Assembly (NCBI GenBank): GCA_040766325.1
Contig: JAXGQR010000009.1
Coordinates: forward strand, 62,001 to 126,000
Length of the DNA stretch: 64,000 nucleotides
Reading direction: 5' to 3'
From: Dehalobacterium sp040766325
GTDB lineage: Bacteria > Bacillota > Dehalobacteriia > Dehalobacteriales > Dehalobacteriaceae
Shown: positions 1 through 8,604 of the stretch, piece by piece
How the letters are laid out: every line of letters begins with the position of its first letter
Numbering within the stretch: the first letter of the stretch is position 1
Position numbers and translations under genes: made by a program
The notes under the pieces: model-generated
What the model saw: only the letters and a program-made list of their open reading frames with translations
What the model was told of the DNA's origin: nothing
Database searches by the model: none

Positions 1-10
1 ATCTTCGTCA

Positions 11-18
11 CTCCTTTT
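11..18 (-). promoter_or_regulatory. Shine-Dalgarno of a gene starting just off the left edge
   Basis: Read on the minus strand, AAAAGGAG is followed by 8 bases and then AT at the window edge. This suggests that a divergent minus-strand gene begins immediately outside the window. The start codon itself is cut, so this is an inference from spacing only. Confidence 0.35.
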
Positions 19-134
19 ACGTAAACTCTATTTTCGCTTAACCGGGCTAACAAGATAAAACTGTTACATCACTTCGACAAAAAAAATCATTATCCTTCAA
101 TAATCATCACGGCAGCTAATTGTTTCAGAAAAAC

Positions 135-164
135 TTGATGAACTAGGTCCTTATATTCTATAAT
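135..164 (+). promoter_or_regulatory. Sigma-A-type promoter for the RluD-like gene
   Basis: TTGATG (135-140) and TATAAT (159-164) are separated by 18 bases, about 39 bases upstream of the TTG start of the pseudouridine synthase. The rest of positions 19-134 shows nothing recognisable. Confidence 0.6.
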
Positions 165-202
165 GAATTAATCAGGACTTGATCGAACAGTGAGGTATAA
201 AT

Positions 203-1126
203 TTGAAAGATTCACAATTGACTTATTATGCCGGTGTGATGGACCAAAACATATTGCTCCGGGATATCTTATATCGGAAACTTCATTTATCCCATTCCCT
301 GGTGGTACGCCTGAAACAGGAAAAGAAAATCAAGGTAAACGGGGTTTGGGCCTACGTTAACCAGCCCATCCACCCGGGGGATGTAGTTACCATCGATGTG
401 GATTTTACCGAAGATAATAAAATCATTCCCGAACCCCTTCCTTTAGAAGTTATTTATGAGGATCAGGATTATTTAGTGGTCAACAAGCCGGCCGGGCTTT
501 CTACCCACCCCTCCCGTAAAAACGGCACCGGCACCCTGGCCAATGCCGTAGCTTTTCTCTGGCAGACTCGGGGACAAAACACTTACTTTCGTCCCATCAA
601 TCGCCTGGATCGAGATACCTCAGGATTGGTGTTGATCGGCAACAATCAATTTGCCCACCAAGCCATTTTTAATCCCAAAAAGAGCCCTAATTTTGAGCGT
701 TATTATCTGGCGCTGGTGGAAGGCGTTCTAGCAAAGGATGAGGGTTATATCGATCAACCTATTGCTCATCCCGATGTTAGTCAGCGCCTGCGCATCGTAC
801 ATCCCGATGGGCGCAAAGCCGTCACCCATTACCGTGTTCTGGTCCGCTATCCGCAACATACCCTACTGGAACTAAAGCTGGAAACGGGGCGCACCCACCA
901 AATTCGAGTTCATTTAAGTTTTCTCGGCCATCCCTTATGTGGCGACCTTTTATACGGATCCCCCTCCCCTTTGATCAACCGACAAGCTCTCCACGCATAT
1001 AGGCTGAGCTTTATACACCCCAGAAGCGGCGCAGATATTCGCCTGAAGCTGCCCCTGGCGGCAGACATGAAAAGGGCAATTAACCTGATCAATAATTCTG
1101 CTTCCATTGAAAAATGCCTGGATTAA
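203..1126 (+). CDS. RluA/RluD-family 23S rRNA pseudouridine synthase
   Basis: This protein should isomerise specific uridines of rRNA (or tRNA) to pseudouridine. It is 307 aa, the normal family length. An N-terminal S4-like RNA-binding segment (about residues 15-75) is followed by the catalytic domain. The family signature RLDRDTSG lies near residue 135 and contains the catalytic Asp; the later motif GRTHQIRVHL is also intact. The start is TTG, preceded by GAGG at 8 bases and by a good promoter. The gene stands alone on the plus strand and ends in a hairpin shared with the convergent hemerythrin gene. Which uridine it modifies cannot be told from sequence, so RluD, RluC and RluA types are not separated here. 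Confidence 0.9.
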   Translation: MKDSQLTYYAGVMDQNILLRDILYRKLHLSHSLVVRLKQEKKIKVNGVWAYVNQPIHPGDVVTIDVDFTEDNKIIPEPLPLEVIYEDQDYLVVNKPAGLSTHPSRKNGTGTLANAVAFLWQTRGQNTYFRPINRLDRDTSGLVLIGNNQFAHQAIFNPKKSPNFERYYLALVEGVLAKDEGYIDQPIAHPDVSQRLRIVHPDGRKAVTHYRVLVRYPQHTLLELKLETGRTHQIRVHLSFLGHPLCGDLLYGSPSPLINRQALHAYRLSFIHPRSGADIRLKLPLAADMKRAINLINNSASIEKCLD

Positions 1127-1128
1127 AA

Positions 1129-1160
1129 AAGTATGCTCCTTTAAGGGAACATACTTTTCT
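1129..1160. terminator. Bidirectional terminator between convergent genes
   Basis: The inverted repeat AAGTATG(N)TCCTT / AAGGGAACATACTT is followed by T-rich sequence on the plus strand and by A-run-derived T residues on the minus strand. It lies between the stop of the plus-strand pseudouridine synthase and the stop of the minus-strand hemerythrin. Confidence 0.7.
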
Positions 1161-1186
1161 TGTTGGATATAAGATCTAAAAATCTT

Positions 1187-1723
1187 TTATTTTACGTTAA
1201 AATCTTTTGCCCAGTTATCGATCATGGCATGCAATTTTTCATGAATACCGGCGCCAATTACATCCTCTTCAAACTCTTCAAACTTCCGGAACATAAGATC
1301 TTGCTCCTGATCATCCATGACTTTGTCCGCCATTGGGAAAAGCACCTTGTTTTCCTTTTCTATATGGCGCCTCAAAAGATCACGGTAGTGCGCGGCAGCG
1401 TTGTTAAATCCGCTAATATCCTTTGCTTCAAGGCTATTACTCATCTGTGCTATGTATGCTCTGCCTTGTTCATGTTCTTGCAACATTACGCCAATAGGAC
1501 CGCCTTCCTTGGCAATGCCTTTTTGGACCAGCTCCGGAAAGAAGTAATTTTCTTCTTTCCCATGATGACATTTATCAGCAAAGATCTTTAAAAAGTAGAC
1601 GACCTCATCATAATAACGAAGCAGAGAAGCACCAGCATCCGAATCCATCATGTGATCAATTATCCGTAGTACGTAAAGGATAGCATCATGTTCCTTTTGT
1701 AAATCCTGTGTCGCTTTTCCCAT
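1187..1723 (-). CDS. Hemerythrin-like HHE-domain protein
   Basis: A 178-aa soluble four-helix protein of the hemerythrin HHE family, which binds a di-iron centre and senses or sequesters O2 or NO, or helps repair iron centres. Visible metal-ligand motifs are EHDAIL near residue 10, HHGKEENYFFPEL near 55, EHEQGRAY near 85 and HIEKENKVLFPMAD near 120. The start has a strong AAGGAGG site. It is the last gene of a minus-strand run (Crp/Fnr regulator, small protein, flavoprotein, this gene) with short gaps. That suggests a redox or nitrosative-stress operon controlled by the linked regulator; the regulation is inference. Confidence 0.88.
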   Translation of the reverse strand: MGKATQDLQKEHDAILYVLRIIDHMMDSDAGASLLRYYDEVVYFLKIFADKCHHGKEENYFFPELVQKGIAKEGGPIGVMLQEHEQGRAYIAQMSNSLEAKDISGFNNAAAHYRDLLRRHIEKENKVLFPMADKVMDDQEQDLMFRKFEEFEEDVIGAGIHEKLHAMIDNWAKDFNVK

Positions 1724-1735
1724 TTTTAATCCTCC

Positions 1736-2284
1736 TTAAAAAGCATTGGCTAAAGCTGCCGCCTTTTGCAGACCATCAGTATTTTTTACCTCACCGGGGT
1801 GCAAAACACCGGGTATCATAACCTCGCCCAGGGATTGCCATTCGACCAGAGACACCGTACGCTGATAGGAAAAAAGAATTCCCTCCATCGCAGAGGCATC
1901 TTGCTCCGCACAACAGACAAGCAACCCGCATTCCTTACCGGCAAGGTCTTTTGCCCCGACACGAAACGAGTACATCTTGTCAATGAAGTTTTTTATCTGT
2001 CCCGGGAAGGTGTACCAATATAAGGGTGCGGTAAATACCACGCCATCCGCATCTTCGATTAGGGGGGCGATCTTATTGAAATCATCATCAAAGACACAGG
2101 CCTTACCTTCCTTGCTGAAACATTTGTCACAGGCGATACAAGCACCCACCTTACCCAACCCGGCATCAAAGCGAGTAATAATGTGACCTTTTTCCTCAGC
2201 GGCTTTGATAAAAGCATCGGTCATTAAAAAGCTGTTACCGTTGTGGCGTGGACTTCCCGTTATGACAACAATCTTTTTTTTCAT
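1736..2284 (-). CDS. NAD(P)H-dependent flavin reductase / iron-sulfur flavoprotein family
   Basis: A 182-aa flavodoxin-fold protein. The FMN phosphate-binding loop GSPRHNGNS lies at residues 10-18, and APLYWYTFPGQIKNFIDK near residue 85 is the usual second FMN contact. Four cysteines near residues 49-63 (CIACDKC then C after about 8 residues) resemble the compact cysteine motif of iron-sulfur flavoproteins, so a [4Fe-4S] centre is possible but unproven. It sits 12 bases upstream of the hemerythrin gene and downstream of a Crp/Fnr regulator, which fits an electron-transfer or stress role. The physiological substrate is unknown. Confidence 0.83.
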   Translation of the reverse strand: MKKKIVVITGSPRHNGNSFLMTDAFIKAAEEKGHIITRFDAGLGKVGACIACDKCFSKEGKACVFDDDFNKIAPLIEDADGVVFTAPLYWYTFPGQIKNFIDKMYSFRVGAKDLAGKECGLLVCCAEQDASAMEGILFSYQRTVSLVEWQSLGEVMIPGVLHPGEVKNTDGLQKAAALANAF

Positions 2285-2344
2285 CGTTGACTCCCCTCTC
2301 CCTTCATTTTTATAGTTTTTTTGAATTTACTACATATGATCTCG

Positions 2345-2593
2345 TTAAGAGATTACTTCGAGGGCATCTTCCAGCGCCTTGCGATAAGTCGGGGGCAAGT
2401 TATCCACTTTTTCCTGAATCAAGCGAAAAGCCTGATGATGAGCTTTCAAGGCTTGGTCATCTCCGGGAAAACAGGAATCCACCATATCCCCCAGCATCTT
2501 GCCTTCTTCCTCATAACCATGCTGCGTTAAATAATCATAAAGAGATAAAGCAAACTTGAATACATCCGTTTTCGTTTGAATCGTAATTGACAT
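2345..2593 (-). CDS. Small conserved-looking protein of unknown function
   Basis: This 82-aa protein is not recognised. It is acidic and mostly helical in appearance, with one Cys-containing segment (DSCFPGDD) in the middle. The start is taken at the internal ATG (MSITIQ) because GGGAGG lies 9 bases before it; a longer reading from an upstream ATG would place that site inside the gene. It lies between the Crp/Fnr regulator and the flavoprotein in one apparent transcription unit, so a part in the same redox response is a reasonable guess from position alone. Confidence 0.65.
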   Translation of the reverse strand: MSITIQTKTDVFKFALSLYDYLTQHGYEEEGKMLGDMVDSCFPGDDQALKAHHQAFRLIQEKVDNLPPTYRKALEDALEVIS

Positions 2594-2639
2594 GAGGAAA
2601 AACCTCCCTTTCATGATTTATTCAATAACTGCGGCTACC

Positions 2640-3335
2640 TTAGGAAATAATCTTTTCCAGGCCTTCCTTGTCCATGATCATGATTTTCCGATGCCCTTTG
2701 AGCCGAATCAGCCCTTCTTCTTGAAAGGCAGTAAGTTTTCTGCTCAAAGTCTCCTGACTCATACCCATTTGAGAAGCAAAATCTCCTTTAGTCATAGGAA
2801 GCAGCACCTCATTATTTGCACCGCCAAGATTGATTAGTTCCTGGGCCAGCCGTTGCTCCACAGAATAAAGATTAATCTTCTCTATTAGTTTTTCCGTCTT
2901 TTCCAAGCGCATACTTAACTCTTCCATAATTTTGAAGGCTATGGCCGGATATTTGATCATGATTTCCTTTAGCTTGGACCCATCAATGGTGCACATAGTT
3001 GATTTTTCTAACGCCTCGGCGTTATCCGTCATTGATAAGGGACTAAAAAGAGAAAGTTCCCCTAAAAAATCACCGGGCTCGACCACCCGTATCACTTGTT
3101 CCTTACCTTGAGCATTTAGCCGGGAAATTTTTATCTTGCCCTTATGCAGGACATAAAGCTTGCCTCCTTTATCGCCGGCCATGTAAATCATCTCATGTTT
3201 TTCATATGTACGCTGGGTAACGATGGCAGCAACCTCCCCCATTTCCTCTCGGGTCAGGCTGCTAAATATTGGTACAATTTCAATGCAGAGGGACTGTTCT
3301 GCAAAATTGTGGTTACAGCTACAATTACAATCCAC
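2640..3335 (-). CDS. Crp/Fnr-family transcriptional regulator
   Basis: This 231-aa protein has a cyclic-nucleotide-binding-like beta-roll (about residues 20-135), a long dimerisation helix, and a C-terminal winged helix. Its recognition helix reads MSQETLSRKL, the E..SR arrangement typical of Fnr-type DNA binding. The N-terminus carries cysteines at positions 3, 5 and 7 plus one at 17, and there is a further Cys in the beta-roll. This could bind an oxygen- or NO-sensitive iron-sulfur cluster, but the spacing differs from E. coli FNR, so the ligand is uncertain. The start is GTG with GGAGG 7 bases upstream. It heads the run flavoprotein/hemerythrin and is the likely regulator of it. Confidence 0.88.
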   Translation of the reverse strand: MDCNCSCNHNFAEQSLCIEIVPIFSSLTREEMGEVAAIVTQRTYEKHEMIYMAGDKGGKLYVLHKGKIKISRLNAQGKEQVIRVVEPGDFLGELSLFSPLSMTDNAEALEKSTMCTIDGSKLKEIMIKYPAIAFKIMEELSMRLEKTEKLIEKINLYSVEQRLAQELINLGGANNEVLLPMTKGDFASQMGMSQETLSRKLTAFQEEGLIRLKGHRKIMIMDKEGLEKIIS

Positions 3336-3479
3336 AGGGAGTCCTCCATTCTAATCTTCTGATTTTCCGGTGGTTAATTAAATCAAGCTGCAGCTTTTTG
3401 CCTAAAGCTCTGTTTGTCTTAGCTTATTTTACCACAATCTATTTAGAAGGGGTATCTATTCTCCTGGGCTCCATTAAAT

Positions 3480-3856
3480 TCAAAGCCGCTGATCAAGCCA
3501 TTCCTTAAGGATGACGGCATTGTTATGGGTGGATCTTTGGCAGCATAGAGCAATGTCACTGGAGCATCCTCGAGCTTAGTTTCTAATACGGGTAAACGAA
3601 ATCATGGGCAAATTCATTATTGTCCAGCTCTTGAAGATATTTTCCCTTAAACTCCTCCATGAGATCCGCATCATGGTGAAAGGCTTTTTCTGATTTCTGC
3701 ACTTAGGTGAGATAGATTTTGCCCATTCGTCAAGATGAGCCTTTTCTTTACTTGATTCCTCTGGGCCAGATCCTGTCAACTAAAACTCCGATACCCGTCA
3801 TCACTGGTGGGAGGTTCGTAGATTCTTTTAATTTTCACGTTATTAATGAGATTCAT
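3480..3856 (-). pseudogene. Decayed DUF488 (YeaO-like) gene
   Basis: No single frame survives, but joining frames gives a nearly full DUF488 protein. Pieces in order are a start MNLINNVKIKRIYEPP behind AAGGAGG, DDGYR, VLVDRIWPRG, SKEKAHLDEWAKSISP, AFHHDADLMEEFKGKY, LQELDNNEFAHDF, EDAPVTLLYAAKDP and HNNAVILKEWLDQRL then stop. At least six single-base indels separate them, several looking like an extra A (after CGG, ATC, CCT and AAA). That many lesions in under 400 bases mean a real pseudogene rather than one sequencing slip. The family's biochemical function is unknown. Confidence 0.82.
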
Positions 3857-3908
3857 GTCCGGCCTCCTTCGCCATAAAACAAAAAACCTTCTGTGCATGC
3901 CTTTCTAA

Positions 3909-6365
3909 CTAATCAACTTCATAAGCAGGTATCATTTCATTATTCTCTCCCCTATTAAAGGGAACCCACGCCAAACCCACTAGATGGATGGTAATATTTT
4001 TACTTGTTGCCTTGATTTCGACTTCTTCAAGCTTCTCTTTCAACATGTCGTACTTGTCGGATATCTTGATCAATTGTTCTTCAAGCTCGGCCTGTAATGC
4101 TTCAAGCTGCACCTCCACAGACCGTAGGGTTTCCTGAGCCTGGTCGATATTCTGACTACTGTTTAAAGCCCGAAGTGCTTTTTACCGCAGATCCAACCCG
4201 GGATATGGACGTCGCAGTGATTTTTTTCCGGCCGAAGAGAGCTCCCAATAAGGCATTTCCTGCAGAAACAACTGCTTCCATTTTCTTTTGGGATGATAAG
4301 GCATCTAGTTTTTCAATCGTTTGCCTTGCTCGTTTTTGTTTATTTTCCAGGGTATCAATTTTCACAGCATATTTTTTTCTCATATTTTCCAAAGCTTCAT
4401 CCCGAGACTCATGGGCCAAATGTTGTAACCGTATCCGAAAATCACGCTCATCTTCTCCATCTTCGGAAACTAATTTTAATGTGGGACTGAAAAAAAGCCG
4501 TAAACTTAAATTGGTCCGGATAAATTGATTTAAGAGTTTCTCCCAGGTATTATAATTTCGGGCATGAGATGCCGCATCGGGATAATTGAGAAAAGATGCC
4601 CCTTTGATCGGTTCCGTACTCAGGTCGCGCAGGTCATGTTGAATAAACCGGGCTTCACGCCAATCCAGCGCCACCGGCCCTTCATGAAGGGGAGCAAGCA
4701 TCGTATAACTTTTACCTACTGAAACCCCATACTTTGCGCTGCTGTAGAGCACATCGGTGTTCCCGATAACAAAAGGCACGTACACCGGGGTTTCATTTGC
4801 GCCGTGCTTTACAGGAAGAAATACTTGTTTTATTTGCGGCGCTAATAGAGGTTGGTTCGTATGCATTTCATTGGTCGCTTTGGGTTGTTTCTTGGAAAAA
4901 TCCTCCTCGATAGTAATGCGGTCATCAGCATGCTGATCTTTTTCATGAAAAACCTGATTAAGCTGATGGGCAGAAAGTGCAGCAATTTGATCCCTGGTCA
5001 GAGGGCCGGCCAAATAAGACAAGACCCACCTGGTACTAAAAATTACCGGTTCATCATCATGAACACTGTGCAAATAAAAAACCCGCTGACCAAGCTCTGC
5101 CAAAATCTGCTCGGTGCGAGCTTTGTCAAATTTACTTCCTAAAGCCGCACCTTGTAACCCTGCCAGTACCCTTTCCTTATCACGTTCCGTTTGCAGTCGA
5201 CCGATAAACCAGATTCCCGCATTAGAAAGAGCTTTATAGTCAAGATCAACAGGATTTTGTGTTGACAACACCAATCCTAAGCCAAATGCCCGGGCCTGCT
5301 TGAGAAGGGTCAATAGGGGGGTCTTGGAGGGAGGATTGGCCGTAGGCGGTAGATAACCAAATAATTCATCCATATAAAGGAGTGCCCTCAGGCTTCCGGT
5401 ACCCGGCTGGCTGCGCATCCAGGACAATACTTCATTCAAAAGCATGGTCACAAAAAACATGCGCTCACGGTCGGAAAGATGATTAATAGAAAATACCGAA
5501 ACGCAGGGTTTCCCTGTTTCGTTATAGAGAAAACGATTAACGTCCAGAGGTACACCATCCAGCCACGCACTGAAACCAGGCGCGGCTAAAAGATTATTCA
5601 GCATCATGGCCAGGGAAAACCTGTCTTTCGCGGGATAAAAACTTTCCAAATCCATAATGCCCACTTTATCCATGGGTGGTTTTTGAATTGCCCCAATAAG
5701 TTGCGCTAGATCAAGATTTTGCCCGGAGCTCCACGCCTTTTCTAAAATATTTGAGATCAAAATATATTCCCGACTGGTAAAAGGATCACCCTCATAACCG
5801 ATTAAGGAAAGCAATCCGGTGGTGGTAACGTTGATCCGATCCCTGTATGCGTCTTGATCATCGATAATTTCCTGGGGCGGAGCGTTAAAAGAACGCAGTA
5901 CCGAAACCCCGATACCCGCTGAACTGCCCGGCGTATAAATTTTTACATCAGCAGCGTTGCGCAGTTTTTCGATTCTTTGTCCATCCTGACCCCAATCGGC
6001 CAGTCCTTGGCGCCACATTTCTGCCTGAGACTGAGCATATTCATCTGCCTTTAATCCTTTGTTTTCAGCTTCATGAAGATTGACCCAAGGTCGAAAATCC
6101 TCGCCACGCAATTGGGGAAAAGTTAAGGCAATATTTCCTAAATCGCCTTTGGGGTCAATGGCCAGGACCGGAATGTTATCGATGGCAGCTTCTTCGATGA
6201 TTCCAATACCCAATCCCGTTTTGCCGCTGCCTGTCATGCCAATGATTACAGCGTGTGTTGTTAAATCCTTTGACTTTAAAAGAACATAATCTTCTTGGAG
6301 CTTTTTTCTGCCAGATCATACTCCTTGCCTAAATAAAACACCCCGAGTTTCTCAAAATCCTGCAT
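3909..6365 (-). pseudogene. HerA/DUF87-like P-loop ATPase, disrupted by two frameshifts
   Basis: The gene would encode about 818 aa. It starts at an ATG with AGGAGG (MQDFEKLGVFYLGKEYDL). Near 6320 an AAAAAA run seems one A short, ending the frame just before the Walker A motif MTGSGKTGLG. The main open part (4156-6237) carries Walker A, the region VLAIDPKGDLG, and a Walker B-like LLYMDELFGYLPP. Near 4180 a run of five A residues shifts frame again; the true C-terminal coiled coil (SSQNIDQAQETLRSVEVQLE, ending AYEVD) follows in another frame to 3909. Both lesions are in homopolymers, so sequencing error or a recent mutation are both possible. The family resembles HerA-type ATPases; a specific role is not known. 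Confidence 0.75.
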
Positions 6366-6447
6366 TTTTATCATCCTCCTGTGAAAATCATCTTCTGATT
6401 CTTGTCATCAGGCTTTCAAGCTTTGCTCAATGAGATATTAATTATTT

Positions 6448-6717
6448 TCAGCTATCGCAAAAAGTAATCTTTTCATTTACTTGTACTACATCATATATGA
6501 CTCCCAAAAATGATCTTCCGTAATCGCCCAGGTAATCAATGATTTTTTCTTCATTAATCAGCTTGATTTGGGTCGGTTCACTGATCGTGCTGAGAAGATC
6601 CCATAAGGCATCTAAATTTCTGCCATAATAATCGGGAAAGTTCAGCATTGCCGCTATGTAACCATGAGCTGCATCGATAGAAATCATTTCTGCACCGTCT
6701 AATATGACATCCCTCAT
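6448..6717 (-). CDS. Barstar-family ribonuclease inhibitor
   Basis: An 89-aa barstar homologue, the intracellular inhibitor that covers the active site of barnase-type RNases. The conserved segment FPDYYGRNLDALWDLL (residues about 28-43) contains the aromatic and Asp residues that contact the enzyme. It starts 5 bases after the stop of the barnase-like gene, so toxin and antidote are co-transcribed with the enzyme first. The C-terminus (EKITFCDS) is typical length. This is a pair for safe production of an exported nuclease. Confidence 0.88.
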   Translation of the reverse strand: MRDVILDGAEMISIDAAHGYIAAMLNFPDYYGRNLDALWDLLSTISEPTQIKLINEEKIIDYLGDYGRSFLGVIYDVVQVNEKITFCDS

Positions 6718-6722
6718 ATCAT

Positions 6723-7196
6723 TTACCTCTCTTCGAGTGAAATTTCTGTAAATGTTTGATAATGATCTTTGGTATAATAAATCAGGCCATCATTGGAATA
6801 TACAAGACGTTCTGCTCCTCGGAATCCACCTTGGTAATTGACATCACATTCATACCATTTTCTTCCTTGGGCTTGGGGCAACCGCCCTTCACGGTTGCCA
6901 AAAACATCTCCTCCAATACTCATCCCATCAGCCACCTCCCAAAGATTACCTTGCTGACTTTCCCATCCCAGGGCCGTGGCCTCCTTCTTGGTGAGATAAT
7001 TAGAAGGCAACTGCTTGTAGCGATGAAGGTATGCTGCTACTTCCTCCGGGGTAGAATAGCTCCCCTCTGGCTCCATCTCCATAATATTCGTTTGATCTGA
7101 TGATTTAATATCCTCGATTGCACTTAAGCTTCCGCAAGCGATGATGTTAAATGAAAGTAGCAAGATTAATAATAATAGTGCCGTCCTTCTATTCAT
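6723..7196 (-). CDS. Barnase-type ribonuclease with lipoprotein signal
   Basis: A 157-aa guanyl-specific RNase of the barnase family. The mature domain (about residues 47-152) shows the family blocks YLTKKEATALGW, SIGGDVFGNREGRLP, and the catalytic Glu116, Arg126, Arg130 and His145 (equivalents of barnase E73, R83, R87 and H102), so it should be active. The N-terminus is a hydrophobic signal ending IIAC at Cys21, a lipobox, so the enzyme may be anchored outside the membrane rather than freely secreted as barnase is. The barstar gene follows directly. Confidence 0.9.
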   Translation of the reverse strand: MNRRTALLLLILLLSFNIIACGSLSAIEDIKSSDQTNIMEMEPEGSYSTPEEVAAYLHRYKQLPSNYLTKKEATALGWESQQGNLWEVADGMSIGGDVFGNREGRLPQAQGRKWYECDVNYQGGFRGAERLVYSNDGLIYYTKDHYQTFTEISLEER

Positions 7197-7319
7197 AAAG
7201 CCTCTCCTGTCACTTAAAATTTGCCGTCCATTTTCGAAATTATTTTCAAAATTTTATACTGCTCCTGCACTCCATGATTAAAACTATTATTTCATGAAAT
7301 ATTTAAAACCTACACAGTG

Positions 7320-7946
7320 CTAAATCGCACAAAGATACAGAGATGAACGCTTCCCGATATTGATCTCTTGCATATTTTCAAACTGCTCCTGCAATTCATC
7401 TTTGACTGTTTTAATAAAGTTAAAATAAGCGCCCCCTTCCAACCATTCCACAAGATTCGTAATGAGAGAGCGGCCTTCGTTATAGTCCACAAGAACCACC
7501 AAATTTTTAGCAACTCTCTTCATCTCCCCGTACATAATGCGTCTTTCCTCTGGTTCGAATCCATGCGCGACATAAGACGCAAAGGCCAGGTCAAAACTTT
7601 TATCCTCAAAGGGCAAACCACGGAGCACATCTCCTTGCATAAATTGCAGCAATGGACCCTTCATCCTTTGCTCCGTCTTTTGTTGGGCAATGCGAATCAT
7701 TTTTTCCGCCGGATCAATCCCGGTAACGGCTAAGCCATACTGATGCAGTGCATAGCACAAAGCACCGGTGCCACATCCAATGTCGATTACATTGTTATAC
7801 AGAGATAGATCCAAATCATGACGCACCTTTTTAAGAATTCCTTGATAGTTCCTCACCTGCCAGGCAAAAAAGAGACCATAAACGCCGGATATCCGATTAA
7901 ACAAAGCATGTTTTTCCTTTGTCCTCAAATCAATAACCCCACTCAA
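7320..7946 (-). CDS. Class I SAM-dependent methyltransferase
   Basis: A 208-aa Rossmann-fold methyltransferase. Motif I is NVIDIGCGTGALCYAL (about residues 52-67), followed by GIDPAEKMI for ribose binding and FDLAFASYVAHGF as motif IV/post-I. The substrate cannot be read from sequence; similar small proteins act on quinones, small molecules or lipids. It is preceded by a long intergenic region shared with the divergent ectoine-type ABC operon, and no partner gene is adjacent. Confidence 0.8.
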   Translation of the reverse strand: MSGVIDLRTKEKHALFNRISGVYGLFFAWQVRNYQGILKKVRHDLDLSLYNNVIDIGCGTGALCYALHQYGLAVTGIDPAEKMIRIAQQKTEQRMKGPLLQFMQGDVLRGLPFEDKSFDLAFASYVAHGFEPEERRIMYGEMKRVAKNLVVLVDYNEGRSLITNLVEWLEGGAYFNFIKTVKDELQEQFENMQEINIGKRSSLYLCAI

Positions 7947-8024
7947 CTTATGCTTTAAGTATTACGGTTTCGCACCATTATGGGTTGGCTTCGATAAGCT
8001 TAATTTGTTTTCCTAAGGTGTAAA

Positions 8025-8053
8025 AAAAGTATACCACATATTGGTATACTTTT
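8025..8053. repeat. Long perfect palindrome in divergent intergenic region
   Basis: AAAGTATACCA, a 5-base spacer and TGGTATACTTT form a perfect inverted repeat with A and T tails on both strands. It sits between two divergent genes, where a terminator would have no obvious transcript to end. It may be a terminator remnant or an operator for a dimeric regulator. The rest of 7947-8250 shows only a short open minus-strand remnant. Confidence 0.6.
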
Positions 8054-8257
8054 ATAATTATTTAACTTTTTAATTTATTTTAGCTGATCGACGTGCATCT
8101 TCTCTCATTAGTTCCAAAAAAACCATGAAATTATTGAATCATTGAGTTATCTCCTGTAAAAGACAGCATCTCTGAGAAATTGGTCCGGTATTTTTTCTTG
8201 ATCATCAAGGAATCTATCATACTCTTAATAATCCCTTCTGAGGCTCTTTCCCTTCCG

Positions 8258-8287
8258 TTGACACGAGGATAGATATTAGGATATGAT
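8258..8287 (+). promoter_or_regulatory. Promoter of the c-di-AMP riboswitch / ehu operon
   Basis: TTGACA (8258-8263) and TATGAT (8282-8287) with an 18-base spacer lie just upstream of the c-di-AMP aptamer and are the likely start of the ehuBCDA transcript. Confidence 0.7.
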
Positions 8288-8309
8288 TATACATATTGTA
8301 GACGAAGAC

Positions 8310-8440
8310 ATTTTCAAAAGCTGAATTTCCCAAAAGGAAAACGGGGGAACCATTTCTGGGGTGAATCGCATGAAAAGAAAATTTTAATGCGTAGGGCGTG
8401 TTTCAGGTCCGAATCCGTCAGCTAACCTCGTAAGCGTGTG
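8310..8440 (+). promoter_or_regulatory. c-di-AMP riboswitch (ydaO/yuaA) upstream of ehuBCDA
   Basis: The conserved aptamer blocks are visible in order: GCTGAAT, CGGGGGAACCA, GGGGTGAATCGC, a variable hairpin, GTAGGGCG, then TCCGAATCCGTCAGCTAACC and TCGTAAGCG. These match the ydaO consensus, which is established to bind c-di-AMP, usually lowering expression at high ligand. It lies between a clear promoter and a hairpin-plus-T terminator (8506-8527), ahead of an osmolyte importer. Control of osmolyte uptake by c-di-AMP is the expected logic. Confidence 0.9.
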
Positions 8441-8505
8441 AAACATTTGCTTTCTGTTTTGTTTAATTTTTCTTAATTTTTGAAAGTATTTGCGCGTTCT
8501 TTTGG

Positions 8506-8527
8506 GGGCCACACAATGGCCCTTTTT
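8506..8527 (+). terminator. Expression-platform terminator of the ehu riboswitch
   Basis: The hairpin GGGCC/GGCCC around a 7-base loop is followed by TTTTT, about 65 bases after the aptamer and 78 bases before the ehuB start. It is the likely conditional terminator. Confidence 0.7.
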
Positions 8528-8604
8528 GTGTTGCTTTTTTAGGGGAAATTTACGTCTGCTCTACGTCTGCTGGATGAAAATTTCAATTTTGAGAGGAGAA
8601 AAAA

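Noticed and set aside
3336..3430. Fnr site upstream of the Crp/Fnr gene
   Set aside because: One half-site TTGAT is present but the second half (ATCAA) is missing.
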